From Polynucleobacter sp. JS-Safj-400b-B2 (GTDB lineage Bacteria > Pseudomonadota > Gammaproteobacteria > Burkholderiales > Burkholderiaceae): a DNA stretch of 64,000 nucleotides. The stretch's first letter is position 1. Every line of letters begins with the position of its first letter. The stretch lies in contig NZ_JACVPJ010000007.1 of assembly GCF_018881975.1 (NCBI RefSeq), positions 55,244 to 119,243 on the forward strand, in the 5' to 3' direction. The notes beneath the pieces were generated by a model that did no database searches, was not told the DNA's origin, and worked only from the letters and a program-made list of their open reading frames with translations. This document shows, piece by piece, positions 9,162 through 18,001 of the stretch. A program made the translations under genes and the position numbers.

Positions 9162-10598
9162 TTACTGGCTTTTGCTTGCCCCCTTACTGCCGTTATTGCT
9201 TCCAGGGGAGGCTGAACTACCATTTTTCGCAGATTTTGCAAGTCCTGTCGATGCGGATTTATGCTGAGATGCAGCATTTTTATCGGAAGAATTACCCTTA
9301 GATCCGCCTTTTTCAGCAGTTTTTGAGGCACTCGCTGGAGGACACTTAGCAGGTTTAGCGCCTTTAGCCCCCTTAACAGGCTTTGGACATTTAGCTGGAG
9401 GTGGAACTGGTTTTTCCAAGCTAAGACTAGCGTTGTCAGCCATGGCAGAAGACACATCGCCTAGTCGTCGACTTGTTTTCGGAATTAATACAGTAGAGCC
9501 GGCACGTATGCGCATCCCTCTAGGTATGCCATTAATTTCCCTTAAAGTATCCACATCCACGCCCAAAGTTTTCGCCGCCTGGTCAACACTTTCTGTTTTG
9601 GCAATTTGCACCGCCGTCCACGAAGATAGTGGCTTGGTGTATTGCTTTAGATTGTCTTGAAAGATCTCTGCATGGGCGAACGGCAACAGAATTTGCTGAT
9701 TAGCGTTGCTCAAAATGACGGGTTTATTAAAAGATGGATTCAGGCTATGAAATTCATCTGTAGGTATTTCTGCTAACTTAATTACTAATGCCACATCAAT
9801 GTCACTACCCACATCCACAGCCACAAAGTATGGGTGATTTTCAAGATCAGGTAAAACAATTCCGTAAGCCTGAGGATCTAAAACGATTTGTCGATAAGCC
9901 ATCAACTTCGGAACGTAATTACGGGTCTCACGCGGCAAGGTCAAGCTCTCATAATCGGCTGGCAAGCCTGCGGCAATATTACGCTTTTGAGCTTTCGAAA
10001 TATTTCCAGCGCCCCAGTTATAGGCAGCGAGTGCAAGCTCCCAGCTGCCAAATTGGTTATTAAGGCGCTGCAAGTAATCTAATGCTGCATCAGTCGACTG
10101 CACAACATCTCGACGCTCATCCCTAAAAACGTTTTGCGTTAAGCGAAAATCTTTGCCTGTGGCAGGCATAAATTGCCATAGTCCAACTGCTTTAGCACTG
10201 GATTTAGCATTTGTTACGAAAGCGCTCTCAACAAATGGCAGGAGCGCAATTTCTGTGGGCATATTACGAGCGTTGACTTCCTGAACGATGTAAAACAAAT
10301 ATCGCGAGGAACGTGTCATGGAGCGATTAACATAATCAGGCCTAGCAGCTAACCAACGCACCTGCTCTATTTCAAGCGGAGTATTCAGTGGTTCCATTTG
10401 AAAACCATCACGTATACGGATCCACAAGTTATCAGAAGGCGCATAGACCTTGCTCACAGATTGATTTTTGAGATTAACCCTTGTAGCCCTGGAAGCCTTT
10501 GTATTGGCTTTTGTTGGAGTGTCCGAAGACCACTCTCCAGTGCTCGCACATCCGCTTAACAAAGCAGCAATGAATATTGCTGCATACATCATTCGCAT
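9162..10598 (-). CDS. mltD: membrane-bound lytic murein transglycosylase D
   Basis: MltD cleaves peptidoglycan between MurNAc and GlcNAc with formation of 1,6-anhydro-MurNAc. The ATG at 10598 overlaps the gloB stop (TGATG) and gives a lipoprotein signal with lipobox LLSGC and Cys17, so this start is chosen over one six codons upstream. The SLT domain spans about residues 95-220 with catalytic Glu124 in PFVESAF and the GLWQFMPATG motif. One LysM peptidoglycan-binding repeat is seen at about 330-375. The last ~80 residues are a low-complexity Lys/Ala/Ser/Gly/Pro tail with two copies of a Pro-Ala-Lys-Cys-Pro-like segment, unlike E. coli MltD. It is translationally coupled to gloB. Confidence 0.93.
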   Translation of the reverse strand: MRMMYAAIFIAALLSGCASTGEWSSDTPTKANTKASRATRVNLKNQSVSKVYAPSDNLWIRIRDGFQMEPLNTPLEIEQVRWLAARPDYVNRSMTRSSRYLFYIVQEVNARNMPTEIALLPFVESAFVTNAKSSAKAVGLWQFMPATGKDFRLTQNVFRDERRDVVQSTDAALDYLQRLNNQFGSWELALAAYNWGAGNISKAQKRNIAAGLPADYESLTLPRETRNYVPKLMAYRQIVLDPQAYGIVLPDLENHPYFVAVDVGSDIDVALVIKLAEIPTDEFHSLNPSFNKPVILSNANQQILLPFAHAEIFQDNLKQYTKPLSSWTAVQIAKTESVDQAAKTLGVDVDTLREINGIPRGMRIRAGSTVLIPKTSRRLGDVSSAMADNASLSLEKPVPPPAKCPKPVKGAKGAKPAKCPPASASKTAEKGGSKGNSSDKNAASQHKSASTGLAKSAKNGSSASPGSNNGSKGASKSQ

Positions 10599-11407
10599 CA
10601 GAAACGATCTTTCCAAGCGCGGATAACGGCTAGTACATGCGCAGGGCTCGGCAAAGCAGTTTGACCTGAAACCTCTTTAGCCATTGCAATAACTTCTGGT
10701 TGATCGCAACGCATAAAGGGGTTGACTTGAAGCTCCTGACCAATGGTTGTTGGGAGGGTTGGTAAACCTTGCTCACGAAGTGATTTTGCTTGCTCAGACC
10801 ATGAAATCAGATTGAGATTATTTGGCTCTACTGCAAGGGCAAAACGAATATTCGACAGGGTGTATTCATGAGTGCAGTAAACCAAGGTATTTTTTGGTAA
10901 TGCTGCAAACTTTCCGAGTGACTCTGACATTTGAGTTGGCGTTCCCTCAAATAATCTGCCGCAGCCCGATGCAAAAAGAGTGTCGCCACAAAAAAGCATA
11001 GGCTCAACAACGTTAGCCTGCATATTTGCAAAATAGGAAATGTGACTTAAGGTGTGCCCAGGAACTTCAAAGACTTTAAAGCTTATACGAGGCTCAGAAA
11101 TTTCTACCTTGTCATCCTGCATAACAACAACAGTTCTACCGGGGATGTTGTCCCCTACTGGACCCCACACGGGGATATCAGCCCCCAAGTTTTGCAACAG
11201 ATTGAGAATGCCACCAGTGTGATCGGCGTGGTGATGGGTAATTAAAATTCCTTTAAGGGTCAATTTGCTTGACTTTAAATATTCAAGGACTGGCGCAGAA
11301 TCGCCCGGATCAACTACTAAAGCAGAAATGCCATCGCGAATGCACCAAATATAGTTATCATCAAAAGCCGGTATTGGCCAGACCCGCAATAAAGTATTCT
11401 TATCCAT
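10598..11407 (-). CDS. gloB: hydroxyacylglutathione hydrolase (glyoxalase II)
   Basis: GloB hydrolyses S-lactoylglutathione to lactate and glutathione, the second step of methylglyoxal detoxification. The 269-residue protein is a metallo-beta-lactamase-fold enzyme: the dinuclear metal site motif THHHADHTGG is near residue 57, further ligands are in VPGHTLSHISY and in FCGDTLFASGCGRLFEG, and CTHEYT completes the site. The mltD start overlaps its stop. The start codon faces that of a plus-strand methyltransferase only 6 bp away, so their promoters must overlap. An extended -10 lies directly before the ATG. Confidence 0.96.
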   Translation of the reverse strand: MDKNTLLRVWPIPAFDDNYIWCIRDGISALVVDPGDSAPVLEYLKSSKLTLKGILITHHHADHTGGILNLLQNLGADIPVWGPVGDNIPGRTVVVMQDDKVEISEPRISFKVFEVPGHTLSHISYFANMQANVVEPMLFCGDTLFASGCGRLFEGTPTQMSESLGKFAALPKNTLVYCTHEYTLSNIRFALAVEPNNLNLISWSEQAKSLREQGLPTLPTTIGQELQVNPFMRCDQPEVIAMAKEVSGQTALPSPAHVLAVIRAWKDRF

Positions 11408-11413
11408 ACACCA

Positions 11414-11422
11414 ATGATACCA
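11414..11422 (-). promoter_or_regulatory. extended -10 element directly before gloB
   Basis: Minus-strand TGGTATCAT is an extended -10 placed six bases before the gloB ATG (11407). There is no Shine-Dalgarno sequence in the six-base gap, so the gloB mRNA may be leaderless. The element overlaps the first possible ATG of the divergent methyltransferase. Confidence 0.42.
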
Positions 11423-12232
11423 ACCCCACCCATCCCCTCTCAGATGCCTGCACCTCCCTGGAGCTCATGGGAAAAATGGCTTCAATCGCCTCCTGGACGC
11501 TATGTTCTGGACTGGGAACAACGCTGTTTTGATCAAATTGTGGCTGACGTCTTTGGTTTTCATGCCGTCCAAATTGGCCTGCCTCAAATAAACACCTTAG
11601 TTGAAAATCGGATGCCTTTGCACGCAATTCTGATTCACTCAAACGATAGCCTTACTAACGCCGCTCGTTACAACTGGCACCTGATTGAAGGCAACCCCAC
11701 TGAGCTTCCGTTTGCTAATGAAAGCCTAGATTTAATTGTCTTGCCCCACGTTTTAGAGTTTGCTGCTGACCCACATCAAATATTGCGTGAAGTAGATCGA
11801 GTGCTTAGACCTGAGGGTCGCTTAATCATTTCTGGTTTTAATCCTGCAAGTCTATGGGGCGCAAGACAATACCTCAGTAGATTGATAGGCAACCCCTACC
11901 TTCCCAGGGATGGTCAATTCATTAGCCTTATTCGCATTAAAGACTGGCTGGAGTTACTCAACTTTTCTTTAGACCGCGGCCACTTTGGTTGTTATAAATT
12001 TCCATTACAAGGGGAATCTGTCATGGGGAGAATGAACTTTCTCGAAAAGATGGGAAATCGTTGGTGGCCTATATTTGGTGCAGTTTTTTTAGTTTCGGCT
12101 ATAAAAAGGCAAAAAGGCATGCGCCTCATTGGTCCCGCTTCATTAGTGAGAATCCCAGCTATTCAGCAATTAACGCCTGCCGCTGAGCGAAGTAATATTC
12201 AAAAACACCTCAAAAGTAGCCGCACTAAATAG
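11414..12232 (+). CDS. class I SAM-dependent methyltransferase (YafS-like)
   Basis: A 272-residue putative methyltransferase. The Rossmann region carries the acidic/post-motif IVLPHVLEFAADPHQILREV at about residues 112-131 and the RPEGRLIISGFNP strand typical of Methyltransf_11 enzymes. The substrate is unknown. Its place between gloB and rnhA matches yafS of E. coli, supporting orthology. The start may be the ATG at 11444 (MPAPPWSSWEKW), because the first ATG overlaps the gloB -10 element and the segment before residue 11 is only a Pro-rich run; neither start has a clear ribosome binding site. It probably forms a unit with rnhA 44 bp downstream. Confidence 0.82.
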   Translation: MIPTPPIPSQMPAPPWSSWEKWLQSPPGRYVLDWEQRCFDQIVADVFGFHAVQIGLPQINTLVENRMPLHAILIHSNDSLTNAARYNWHLIEGNPTELPFANESLDLIVLPHVLEFAADPHQILREVDRVLRPEGRLIISGFNPASLWGARQYLSRLIGNPYLPRDGQFISLIRIKDWLELLNFSLDRGHFGCYKFPLQGESVMGRMNFLEKMGNRWWPIFGAVFLVSAIKRQKGMRLIGPASLVRIPAIQQLTPAAERSNIQKHLKSSRTK

Positions 12233-12275
12233 TTGCACTGAGTAGCTTCACTGAGTAACCAAGTAAATTATTGCC

Positions 12276-12749
12276 ATGTCGCATTCAAAAGCCCATAGTC
12301 ACCAACCCCACCACCCCCACATCGTGATTTACACCGATGGGGCCTGTAAAGGCAATCCTGGACCTGGAGGCTGGGGGGCAGTTTTGAGATCCGGCGGCCA
12401 TGAAAAACATATTCATGGGGGTGAAAAGCTCACTACCAACAACCGCATGGAGATTTGCGCAGTTATTTATGCCTTAAAAGCCCTTAAACAGCGCAGTAAC
12501 GTAGAGCTCTGGACTGACTCCCAATATGTTCAAAAAGGCGTAACCGAATGGCTTGAGGGCTGGAAAAAAAGGGGCTGGAAAACGGCCAGCAAAGATCCGG
12601 TTAAAAATGCCGATCTTTGGCAAGAGCTAGATGCCCTGCTCCCAGACCATGAAATCTCCTGGCATTGGGTTAGAGGTCATAACGGACACCCTGGCAATGA
12701 GCTGGCCGATCAGCTTGCTAACAAGGGTGTAGAGGAATTCTTGCCCTAA
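12276..12749 (+). CDS. rnhA: ribonuclease HI
   Basis: RNase HI degrades the RNA strand of RNA-DNA hybrids and removes R-loops. The catalytic carboxylates are visible: Asp in [16 protein letters not shown] (near residue 21), Glu in NNRMEICAV (near 61), Asp in ELWTDSQYV (near 83) and the late Asp in [10 protein letters not shown] (near 147). The N-terminus [15 protein letters not shown] is unusually His-rich and is not part of the usual 155-residue fold. No ribosome binding site is evident. Its position beside a YafS-like methyltransferase is ancestral, but dnaQ is displaced downstream by two efflux genes. Confidence 0.96.
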   Translation: MSHSKAHSHQPHHPHIVIYTDGACKGNPGPGGWGAVLRSGGHEKHIHGGEKLTTNNRMEICAVIYALKALKQRSNVELWTDSQYVQKGVTEWLEGWKKRGWKTASKDPVKNADLWQELDALLPDHEISWHWVRGHNGHPGNELADQLANKGVEEFLP

Positions 12750-12860
12750 AGCTAGACCCCTGCTGAAGACACCTTTTAGGCCATCTTATGAGAGAATGGA
12801 TCTGCCTTAAAGGCACTGAAAACAGCTTACAACCCACATAAAATCTAGAAAAACGAGACT

Positions 12861-14180
12861 GTGTCAAAAATAGAATCCTCACTCGATAAGGCCGTTGCCA
12901 AACTCGTGCAATTTAAAAATATAGGCAAAGCCCGCTTATGCGCACTTTGGCAAAAATATTCCCCTCAAATTGACCAACTCAAGAAATTGGATTACGCCAC
13001 CGTTAAATCCTTTGCGGTGAGATTTAAATGGCGCATTTTGTTGGTCCTGATCATTCTTTATGCAGGCTCTAAAGCGTATGACTACTTTTTTCCCACCTCC
13101 GAAAAAGCCGGTGGCCCTGTAACAATTACTTCTGTTGTAGTTGAAAAGAAAGATGTACCCCTCATCATTGAAGCAACGGGTACGATCGTTTCCAATAGCA
13201 TTGTTGATATCAGGCCCATGGTTACCAACACAGTAGCCAAGATTGAAGTTAAGGACGGCCAAGAAGTTAAAGCCGGTGACCTACTCTTCACCCTAGATGA
13301 TCGTAACGATAAGGCGAACTACGAGAAGCTCAAGGCCCTAGCCGATGATGCTCAAAAGCAATATTTACGGGCCAAGGAGCTCGTAGCAAAAAACTTTATT
13401 TCTAAGGCTGGTTTAGAAACAAGTCTTGCTAATGCCAAGTCTGCTCAAGCTGCAGCACGCTCCGCAGAGGTGCAGCTCTCTTTTGATTACATTAAGTCCC
13501 CTATTGATGGTCGCGCCGGTATTGTTAATGTGTTCCCAGGTTCCCTGGTTCAGGCTAGCAATATTGTTTCTACGACAACCAGCTCTACTGCAACCTCAAG
13601 TGTTGGCTCGATGGTGACTATTACCCAATTAAATCCAATCAACGTTCAGTTTGTAATTCCTGAAAAAGATATCCCGATCATGCTAGAAAACCAGCTTGAT
13701 GGCGAAGCAATGACAGTCAAAGTGGTGGTTGGTGATAGCGGTAAAAAAACATATGAAGGCAAAGTATTGGTGATTGATAACCAAGTAGACCCTTCAATCG
13801 CTGCTGTCCGCGTTAAAGCGCAAATTCCTAATAATGACAAGACTTTATTGCCGGGCCAGTTTGCTCGCGTCTCTCTGGTGGCTAATACACTAAAGGATGC
13901 CCTGGCAATTCCTTCGCAAGCAGTCATCATTAATGCTCGCGGCAAAATGGTCTATGTTGTAGACAAAGAGGGTAAAGCCGTTTCTAAACCTATCAAAGTA
14001 GTTTATGAATACCTAGGATCAACCGTGGTTACTGGCATTGAACCAGGTGACCGAGTGGTTGTTGAAGGAAAGCAAAACCTACGACCAGGAAGTAAGGTGC
14101 GAGAGGCTAAGAACACAGCGCCAACAGCTACCCCAAGCCCGGCTGCCTCTACAACTCCACCAGCCCCAGAGAAGAAATGA
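12861..14180 (+). CDS. RND efflux periplasmic adaptor (membrane fusion protein)
   Basis: This 439-residue HlyD/AcrA-type adaptor bridges an inner-membrane RND pump to an outer-membrane channel. A cytoplasmic N-terminus of about 56 residues precedes one membrane segment (57-75), which is longer than usual for AcrA proteins. Then come the beta-barrel/lipoyl halves (IEATGTIVSNSIVDIRPMV, DGQEVKAGDLLFTLD), a helical hairpin and a C-terminal membrane-proximal domain. The last ~20 residues are Ala/Pro/Thr-rich. The start is GTG with a weak GAGA site. Its stop overlaps the pump's ATG by four bases. No TolC-like gene is in the window. Substrate is unknown. Confidence 0.92.
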   Translation: MSKIESSLDKAVAKLVQFKNIGKARLCALWQKYSPQIDQLKKLDYATVKSFAVRFKWRILLVLIILYAGSKAYDYFFPTSEKAGGPVTITSVVVEKKDVPLIIEATGTIVSNSIVDIRPMVTNTVAKIEVKDGQEVKAGDLLFTLDDRNDKANYEKLKALADDAQKQYLRAKELVAKNFISKAGLETSLANAKSAQAAARSAEVQLSFDYIKSPIDGRAGIVNVFPGSLVQASNIVSTTTSSTATSSVGSMVTITQLNPINVQFVIPEKDIPIMLENQLDGEAMTVKVVVGDSGKKTYEGKVLVIDNQVDPSIAAVRVKAQIPNNDKTLLPGQFARVSLVANTLKDALAIPSQAVIINARGKMVYVVDKEGKAVSKPIKVVYEYLGSTVVTGIEPGDRVVVEGKQNLRPGSKVREAKNTAPTATPSPAASTTPPAPEKK

Positions 14181-17100
14181 CACTTTCCGAGTTATGTATT
14201 CGGCGTCCGGTAATGACGGTACTGCTCTCAGTAGCAACCGTCATAGCAGGTGCTGTTGCCTACGTCAAAATTCCGGTAGCCGCTTTACCAAGCTTTAATA
14301 CACCGGTGATTTCTGTCAGCGCTTCCCTGCCGGGAGCGTCGCCAGAAAATATGGCATCTGCTGTTGCATTACCACTTGAGAAAGAGTTCTCCACCATTGA
14401 CGGCATTAATGTCATTAGCTCAACCAACTCTCTGGGCAGCACCAGTATTACGCTGGAATTTAATAATGATAGAGATATTGATAAAGCTGCAGTAGACGTT
14501 CAGGCGGCCTTGTTGCGTGCGCAAAAGCGACTGCCAATCGAAATGACAGTACCGCCTTCGTATCGCAAAATCAATCCGGCAGATACACCGGTATTGGTAG
14601 TGCGCATGAGCTCGCCTTCTATCAGCCTCTCCGATATCAACCAGTACGCTGAAAATCTCGTCTCACCAAACTTATCAACCATTAGCGGCGTTGCCCAAGT
14701 GCTCGTCTACGGAGCTAAGCGCTATGCCGTGCGTGTGCGCGTTCATCCAGATGCACTCGCCAATCGCAACTTAACTATTGATGACATTGCACTGGCGGTC
14801 AATAAAGCAAACTCTAATAGCCCTGTAGGTGTATTAGACGGCCCTCGTCAAGCAATCACTATTTATGCAAATCCTCAATTAGTGAGGCCTGAAGAGTTTG
14901 CTAATTTAATCGTAAGCCAAAAAAATGGTTTGCCAATCTATTTAAAAGATGTGGCAGATGTTATTGAGAGCTATGAGGATGTCAAAACCCTTGCAAGCTC
15001 CAATGGTGAGCGCTCAATTGCAGTTGCAGTACTAAGGCAACCTGGAGCAAATACGGTTGACGTGGTTAAGTCGGTAAAAGAGCTATTGCCTCAGTTGCAA
15101 AAGCAAATGCCTGAATCTATTCGTCTACAACTACTCAATGACCGCTCCCTCTCAATTATCGAAGCGATTCATGACGTTAATCTCACGCTGGCATTAACGG
15201 TTTTGCTAGTGATCTTGGTTATCTTTTTATTCCTAAAGCATGTCTCAGCAACTATTATTCCCTCAATTAGCCTTCCTATCTCGCTGATTGGCGCATTCTT
15301 CCTGCTGTATTTCATGGGATATAGCCTAGATAACATTTCCCTCCTAGGGATTACATTGGCGGTGGGGCTTGTGGTCGACGATGCGATTGTGGTTCTTGAA
15401 AATATCATGCGCTATATCGAACAAGGCATGGATCCACTCAAGGCATCCCTCAAAGGCAGTAAAGAGGTTGGCTTCACCATCATCTCTATCTCCATCTCTT
15501 TAGTAGCCGTATTTATCCCACTCTTCTTTATGCCCGGTCCAATTGGATTGCTATTTAGAGAGTTTGCGGTAGTTGTTTCCCTCTCCATTCTAGTTTCTGC
15601 AGTAGTTTCGCTAACTGTTGTGCCGATGCTCTGCAGCCGCTTCTTACCTAAGCCAGGGCAACATGCCAAAGAATATGCCATCAATAAAAAGTTTGACCGT
15701 TTCTTTGATTGGATGCTCAAGACGTATATCCACTATCTTGATCTTGCATTAAAAAACCGCAAGATTGTTTTATGGGGTGCAGTCTCTACATTCGTGATTA
15801 CCATTGTGCTGTTTATAAATAGCCCAAAAGGATTCTTTCCTGAGGAAGATATTGGGCAGATTCAAGCGACTACTGAAGCCTCTGAGGATATTTCGTTTAG
15901 AGCAATGTTAGCCTTGCAGGATCAAGCGGCTGAGCTGGTAAATACCGATCCCAATGTGGCTAACTCCATCTCTGTTATTGGTGGTGGCGCAAGTTCGGGC
16001 TACAACACCGGTCGAATTTTTATCATTCTGAAGCCTAAAGGTGATCGTGAAAAGATGGCTAAGGTCATGGAAGGATTGCGCAATAAGTTCAAGCAAATTC
16101 CAGGGCTTCAGGTGTATATGCGCCCTGTCCAAAACTTGCAGCTCGGCGGCAAGAGCAGTAAGAGTCGCTATCAATTTACATTGCAAAGCGTTGGCTTTGA
16201 AGGTGTAAATGAGTGGGCCGATAAGCTCATGCAGAAAATGCGCGCCGACCCCATGTTTAGAGATGTTACTAGCGACTCCCAAATGAAGGGTCTTAACGTG
16301 AAGATCGATATTGATCGAGAAAAGGCTGCTAGCGCTGGTGTCAGCATTGCAGATATTCGCTCTGCCCTCTATAACGCCTACGGAGAAAAACAGGTCTCCA
16401 CTATTTACACCCCCGTCAATACGTACTACGTCATTCTTGAAGCCGCCGTTGAGGATCGGCAATACGAAACTGATCTTAATAAAATCTTTGTACGCGGTCG
16501 CGCTACCGACAAACTGATTCCACTGTCTAGCTTAGCCACCTATACACGGACCATTGGCCCGACAGCAGTTAATCATCAAGGGCAAATTCCTGCAGTTACC
16601 CTGTCATTTAACTTAGCGCCGGATGTTTTCTTGGGTGATGCTACAAAACAGATTGAATCCTTTACTAAGGCTATTGATCTTCCGCCTTCAATCATTACCA
16701 GTTATGGCGGTGACGCTGCTGTATTTAAAAGCAATCAATCTGGTCAGTTGATCCTCATCTTCTCGGCGCTTGGTGTGATCTATATCTTGCTAGGCGTTTT
16801 ATATGAGAGTTACATTCATCCACTGACTATTTTGGCCGGATTACCATCTGCTGCTATTGGCGCAATCCTCGCATTACGCATATTTGGATTTGAATTAACC
16901 ATCGTTGCATCCATTGGCATTTTGCTGCTCATTGGTATTGTGAAGAAGAATGCGATTCTAATGATCGACTTTGCTTTAGATGCACAACGCAATCAAGGCA
17001 TGACTCCAGAAAAAGCGGTTCGTGAGGCTTGTATCTTGCGCTTTAGACCAATCATGATGACGACTTTTGCGGCCCTGATGGGCGCCATTCCGATTGCGTT

Positions 17101-17275
17101 CGGCTTGGGTGCTGGAGCTGAGTTACGTCAACCGCTCGGTATTAGCGTGGCAGGCGGCCTGATTTTTTCCCAATTCGTTACGTTGATCATTACACCGGTT
17201 ATTTATCTTTATTTGGACAAATACGCTGGTAATGGCCCAATGGAAATTCCACCTTCCGTTTTAGAGGGAACCTAA
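14177..17275 (+). CDS. RND multidrug efflux transporter permease
   Basis: A 1032-residue AcrB/HAE1-type proton-driven pump of the inner membrane. It begins LSELCIRRPVMTVLLSVATV (membrane segment 1, with its conserved RRPV). After the large periplasmic porter loop comes a helical bundle with the paired Asp residues in GLVVDDAIVVLENI (near residue 400), part of the proton relay, then a second periplasmic loop and six more helices ending at VIYLYLDKY. It overlaps the adaptor gene by four bases and the dnaQ start by one (TAATG), so three genes are coupled. Substrate class cannot be read from sequence; HAE1-type pumps usually export hydrophobic compounds. Confidence 0.95.
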   Translation: MTLSELCIRRPVMTVLLSVATVIAGAVAYVKIPVAALPSFNTPVISVSASLPGASPENMASAVALPLEKEFSTIDGINVISSTNSLGSTSITLEFNNDRDIDKAAVDVQAALLRAQKRLPIEMTVPPSYRKINPADTPVLVVRMSSPSISLSDINQYAENLVSPNLSTISGVAQVLVYGAKRYAVRVRVHPDALANRNLTIDDIALAVNKANSNSPVGVLDGPRQAITIYANPQLVRPEEFANLIVSQKNGLPIYLKDVADVIESYEDVKTLASSNGERSIAVAVLRQPGANTVDVVKSVKELLPQLQKQMPESIRLQLLNDRSLSIIEAIHDVNLTLALTVLLVILVIFLFLKHVSATIIPSISLPISLIGAFFLLYFMGYSLDNISLLGITLAVGLVVDDAIVVLENIMRYIEQGMDPLKASLKGSKEVGFTIISISISLVAVFIPLFFMPGPIGLLFREFAVVVSLSILVSAVVSLTVVPMLCSRFLPKPGQHAKEYAINKKFDRFFDWMLKTYIHYLDLALKNRKIVLWGAVSTFVITIVLFINSPKGFFPEEDIGQIQATTEASEDISFRAMLALQDQAAELVNTDPNVANSISVIGGGASSGYNTGRIFIILKPKGDREKMAKVMEGLRNKFKQIPGLQVYMRPVQNLQLGGKSSKSRYQFTLQSVGFEGVNEWADKLMQKMRADPMFRDVTSDSQMKGLNVKIDIDREKAASAGVSIADIRSALYNAYGEKQVSTIYTPVNTYYVILEAAVEDRQYETDLNKIFVRGRATDKLIPLSSLATYTRTIGPTAVNHQGQIPAVTLSFNLAPDVFLGDATKQIESFTKAIDLPPSIITSYGGDAAVFKSNQSGQLILIFSALGVIYILLGVLYESYIHPLTILAGLPSAAIGAILALRIFGFELTIVASIGILLLIGIVKKNAILMIDFALDAQRNQGMTPEKAVREACILRFRPIMMTTFAALMGAIPIAFGLGAGAELRQPLGISVAGGLIFSQFVTLIITPVIYLYLDKYAGNGPMEIPPSVLEGT

Positions 17276-17985
17276 TGCGTCAAGTCATTCTCGATACTGA
17301 AACCACTGGTCTAAATCCAGCCACGGGCGACCGCATTATTGAAATTGGTTGCGTTGAAATGGTTGGTCGTCGCTTAACCGATAGAACCTTTCATTACTAC
17401 ATTAATCCAGAGCGCGATATAGATGCGGGCGCTTATGCAGTTCACGGATTATCTAGAGAGTTTTTATCTGATAAACCGGTTTTTGCCAATATCGTTGAAC
17501 AGTTGATTGAGTTTGTGGATGGCGCTGAAATTGTTATTCATAACGCAGCATTCGACTTGGGATTTTTGGACAATGAATTTGCTTTGCTTAAACGTCCGCC
17601 GTTCCGCAACCTCGCAGCAAAGGTTACCGATACCTTACTAGATGCGCGCCAAATGTTTCCGGGCAAAAGAAATTCGTTGGATGCGCTCTGCGAACGTTTT
17701 TCTATCAGCAATAAACACCGCACTTTGCACGGCGCTTTATTAGATGCCCAGCTATTGGCTGAAGTCTATGTGTCAATGACCAGAGGTCAAGAAGATTTAT
17801 CCATTGACCTCATTGACTATACGGTTGGCACAGACTCTGCTGGCCATACTAAAGCACTACCAACCAGCCTCAAGGTGTTGACCGCTTCGGATGATGACTT
17901 GCAATGCCACGAAAAAATATTGGCTGAAATCGCAAAGGCAAGTAAAAAGGACCCCGTATGGAGTCCTTTAAGTGTTGCTGGGTAA
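17275..17985 (+). CDS. dnaQ: DNA polymerase III epsilon subunit (proofreading exonuclease)
   Basis: DnaQ is the 3'-5' exonuclease of the replicative polymerase core. Motif ExoI is LDTETTGL (residues 6-13, catalytic Asp and Glu), ExoII is HNAAFDLGFLDNE (about 87-99), and ExoIII-epsilon is LHGALLDAQLLAEVY (about 145-159, with catalytic His and Asp). The C-terminal ~60 residues should hold the alpha-subunit binding tail. Length, 236, is normal. Its ATG shares one base with the stop of the RND pump gene, so translation appears coupled to an efflux gene, which is unusual. A hairpin in its 3' end likely terminates transcription from the opposite strand. Confidence 0.95.
   Translation: MRQVILDTETTGLNPATGDRIIEIGCVEMVGRRLTDRTFHYYINPERDIDAGAYAVHGLSREFLSDKPVFANIVEQLIEFVDGAEIVIHNAAFDLGFLDNEFALLKRPPFRNLAAKVTDTLLDARQMFPGKRNSLDALCERFSISNKHRTLHGALLDAQLLAEVYVSMTRGQEDLSIDLIDYTVGTDSAGHTKALPTSLKVLTASDDDLQCHEKILAEIAKASKKDPVWSPLSVAG
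17941..17969 (-). terminator. terminator hairpin inside 3' end of dnaQ
   Basis: AAAGGAC (17946-17952) pairs with GTCCTTT (17963-17969) across a ten-base loop. On the minus strand the stem runs into TTTTTACTT, so it suits the convergent dehydrogenase gene that ends at 18002. It is embedded in dnaQ codons. Confidence 0.5.
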
Positions 17986-18001
17986 AAGGATTAGCGGTTC
18001 A

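Noticed and set aside
9146..9457. 103-residue minus-strand frame in the mltD tail
   Set aside because: It is the other frame of the repetitive mltD C-terminal coding region, with Leu/Gln-rich low complexity and no start signal.
11400..11642. 80-residue minus-strand frame upstream of gloB
   Set aside because: Antisense to the methyltransferase N-terminus; no family match or start signal.
15908..16462. 184-residue minus-strand frame inside the RND pump
   Set aside because: Antisense shadow of a strongly supported coding region; no ribosome binding site or family resemblance.
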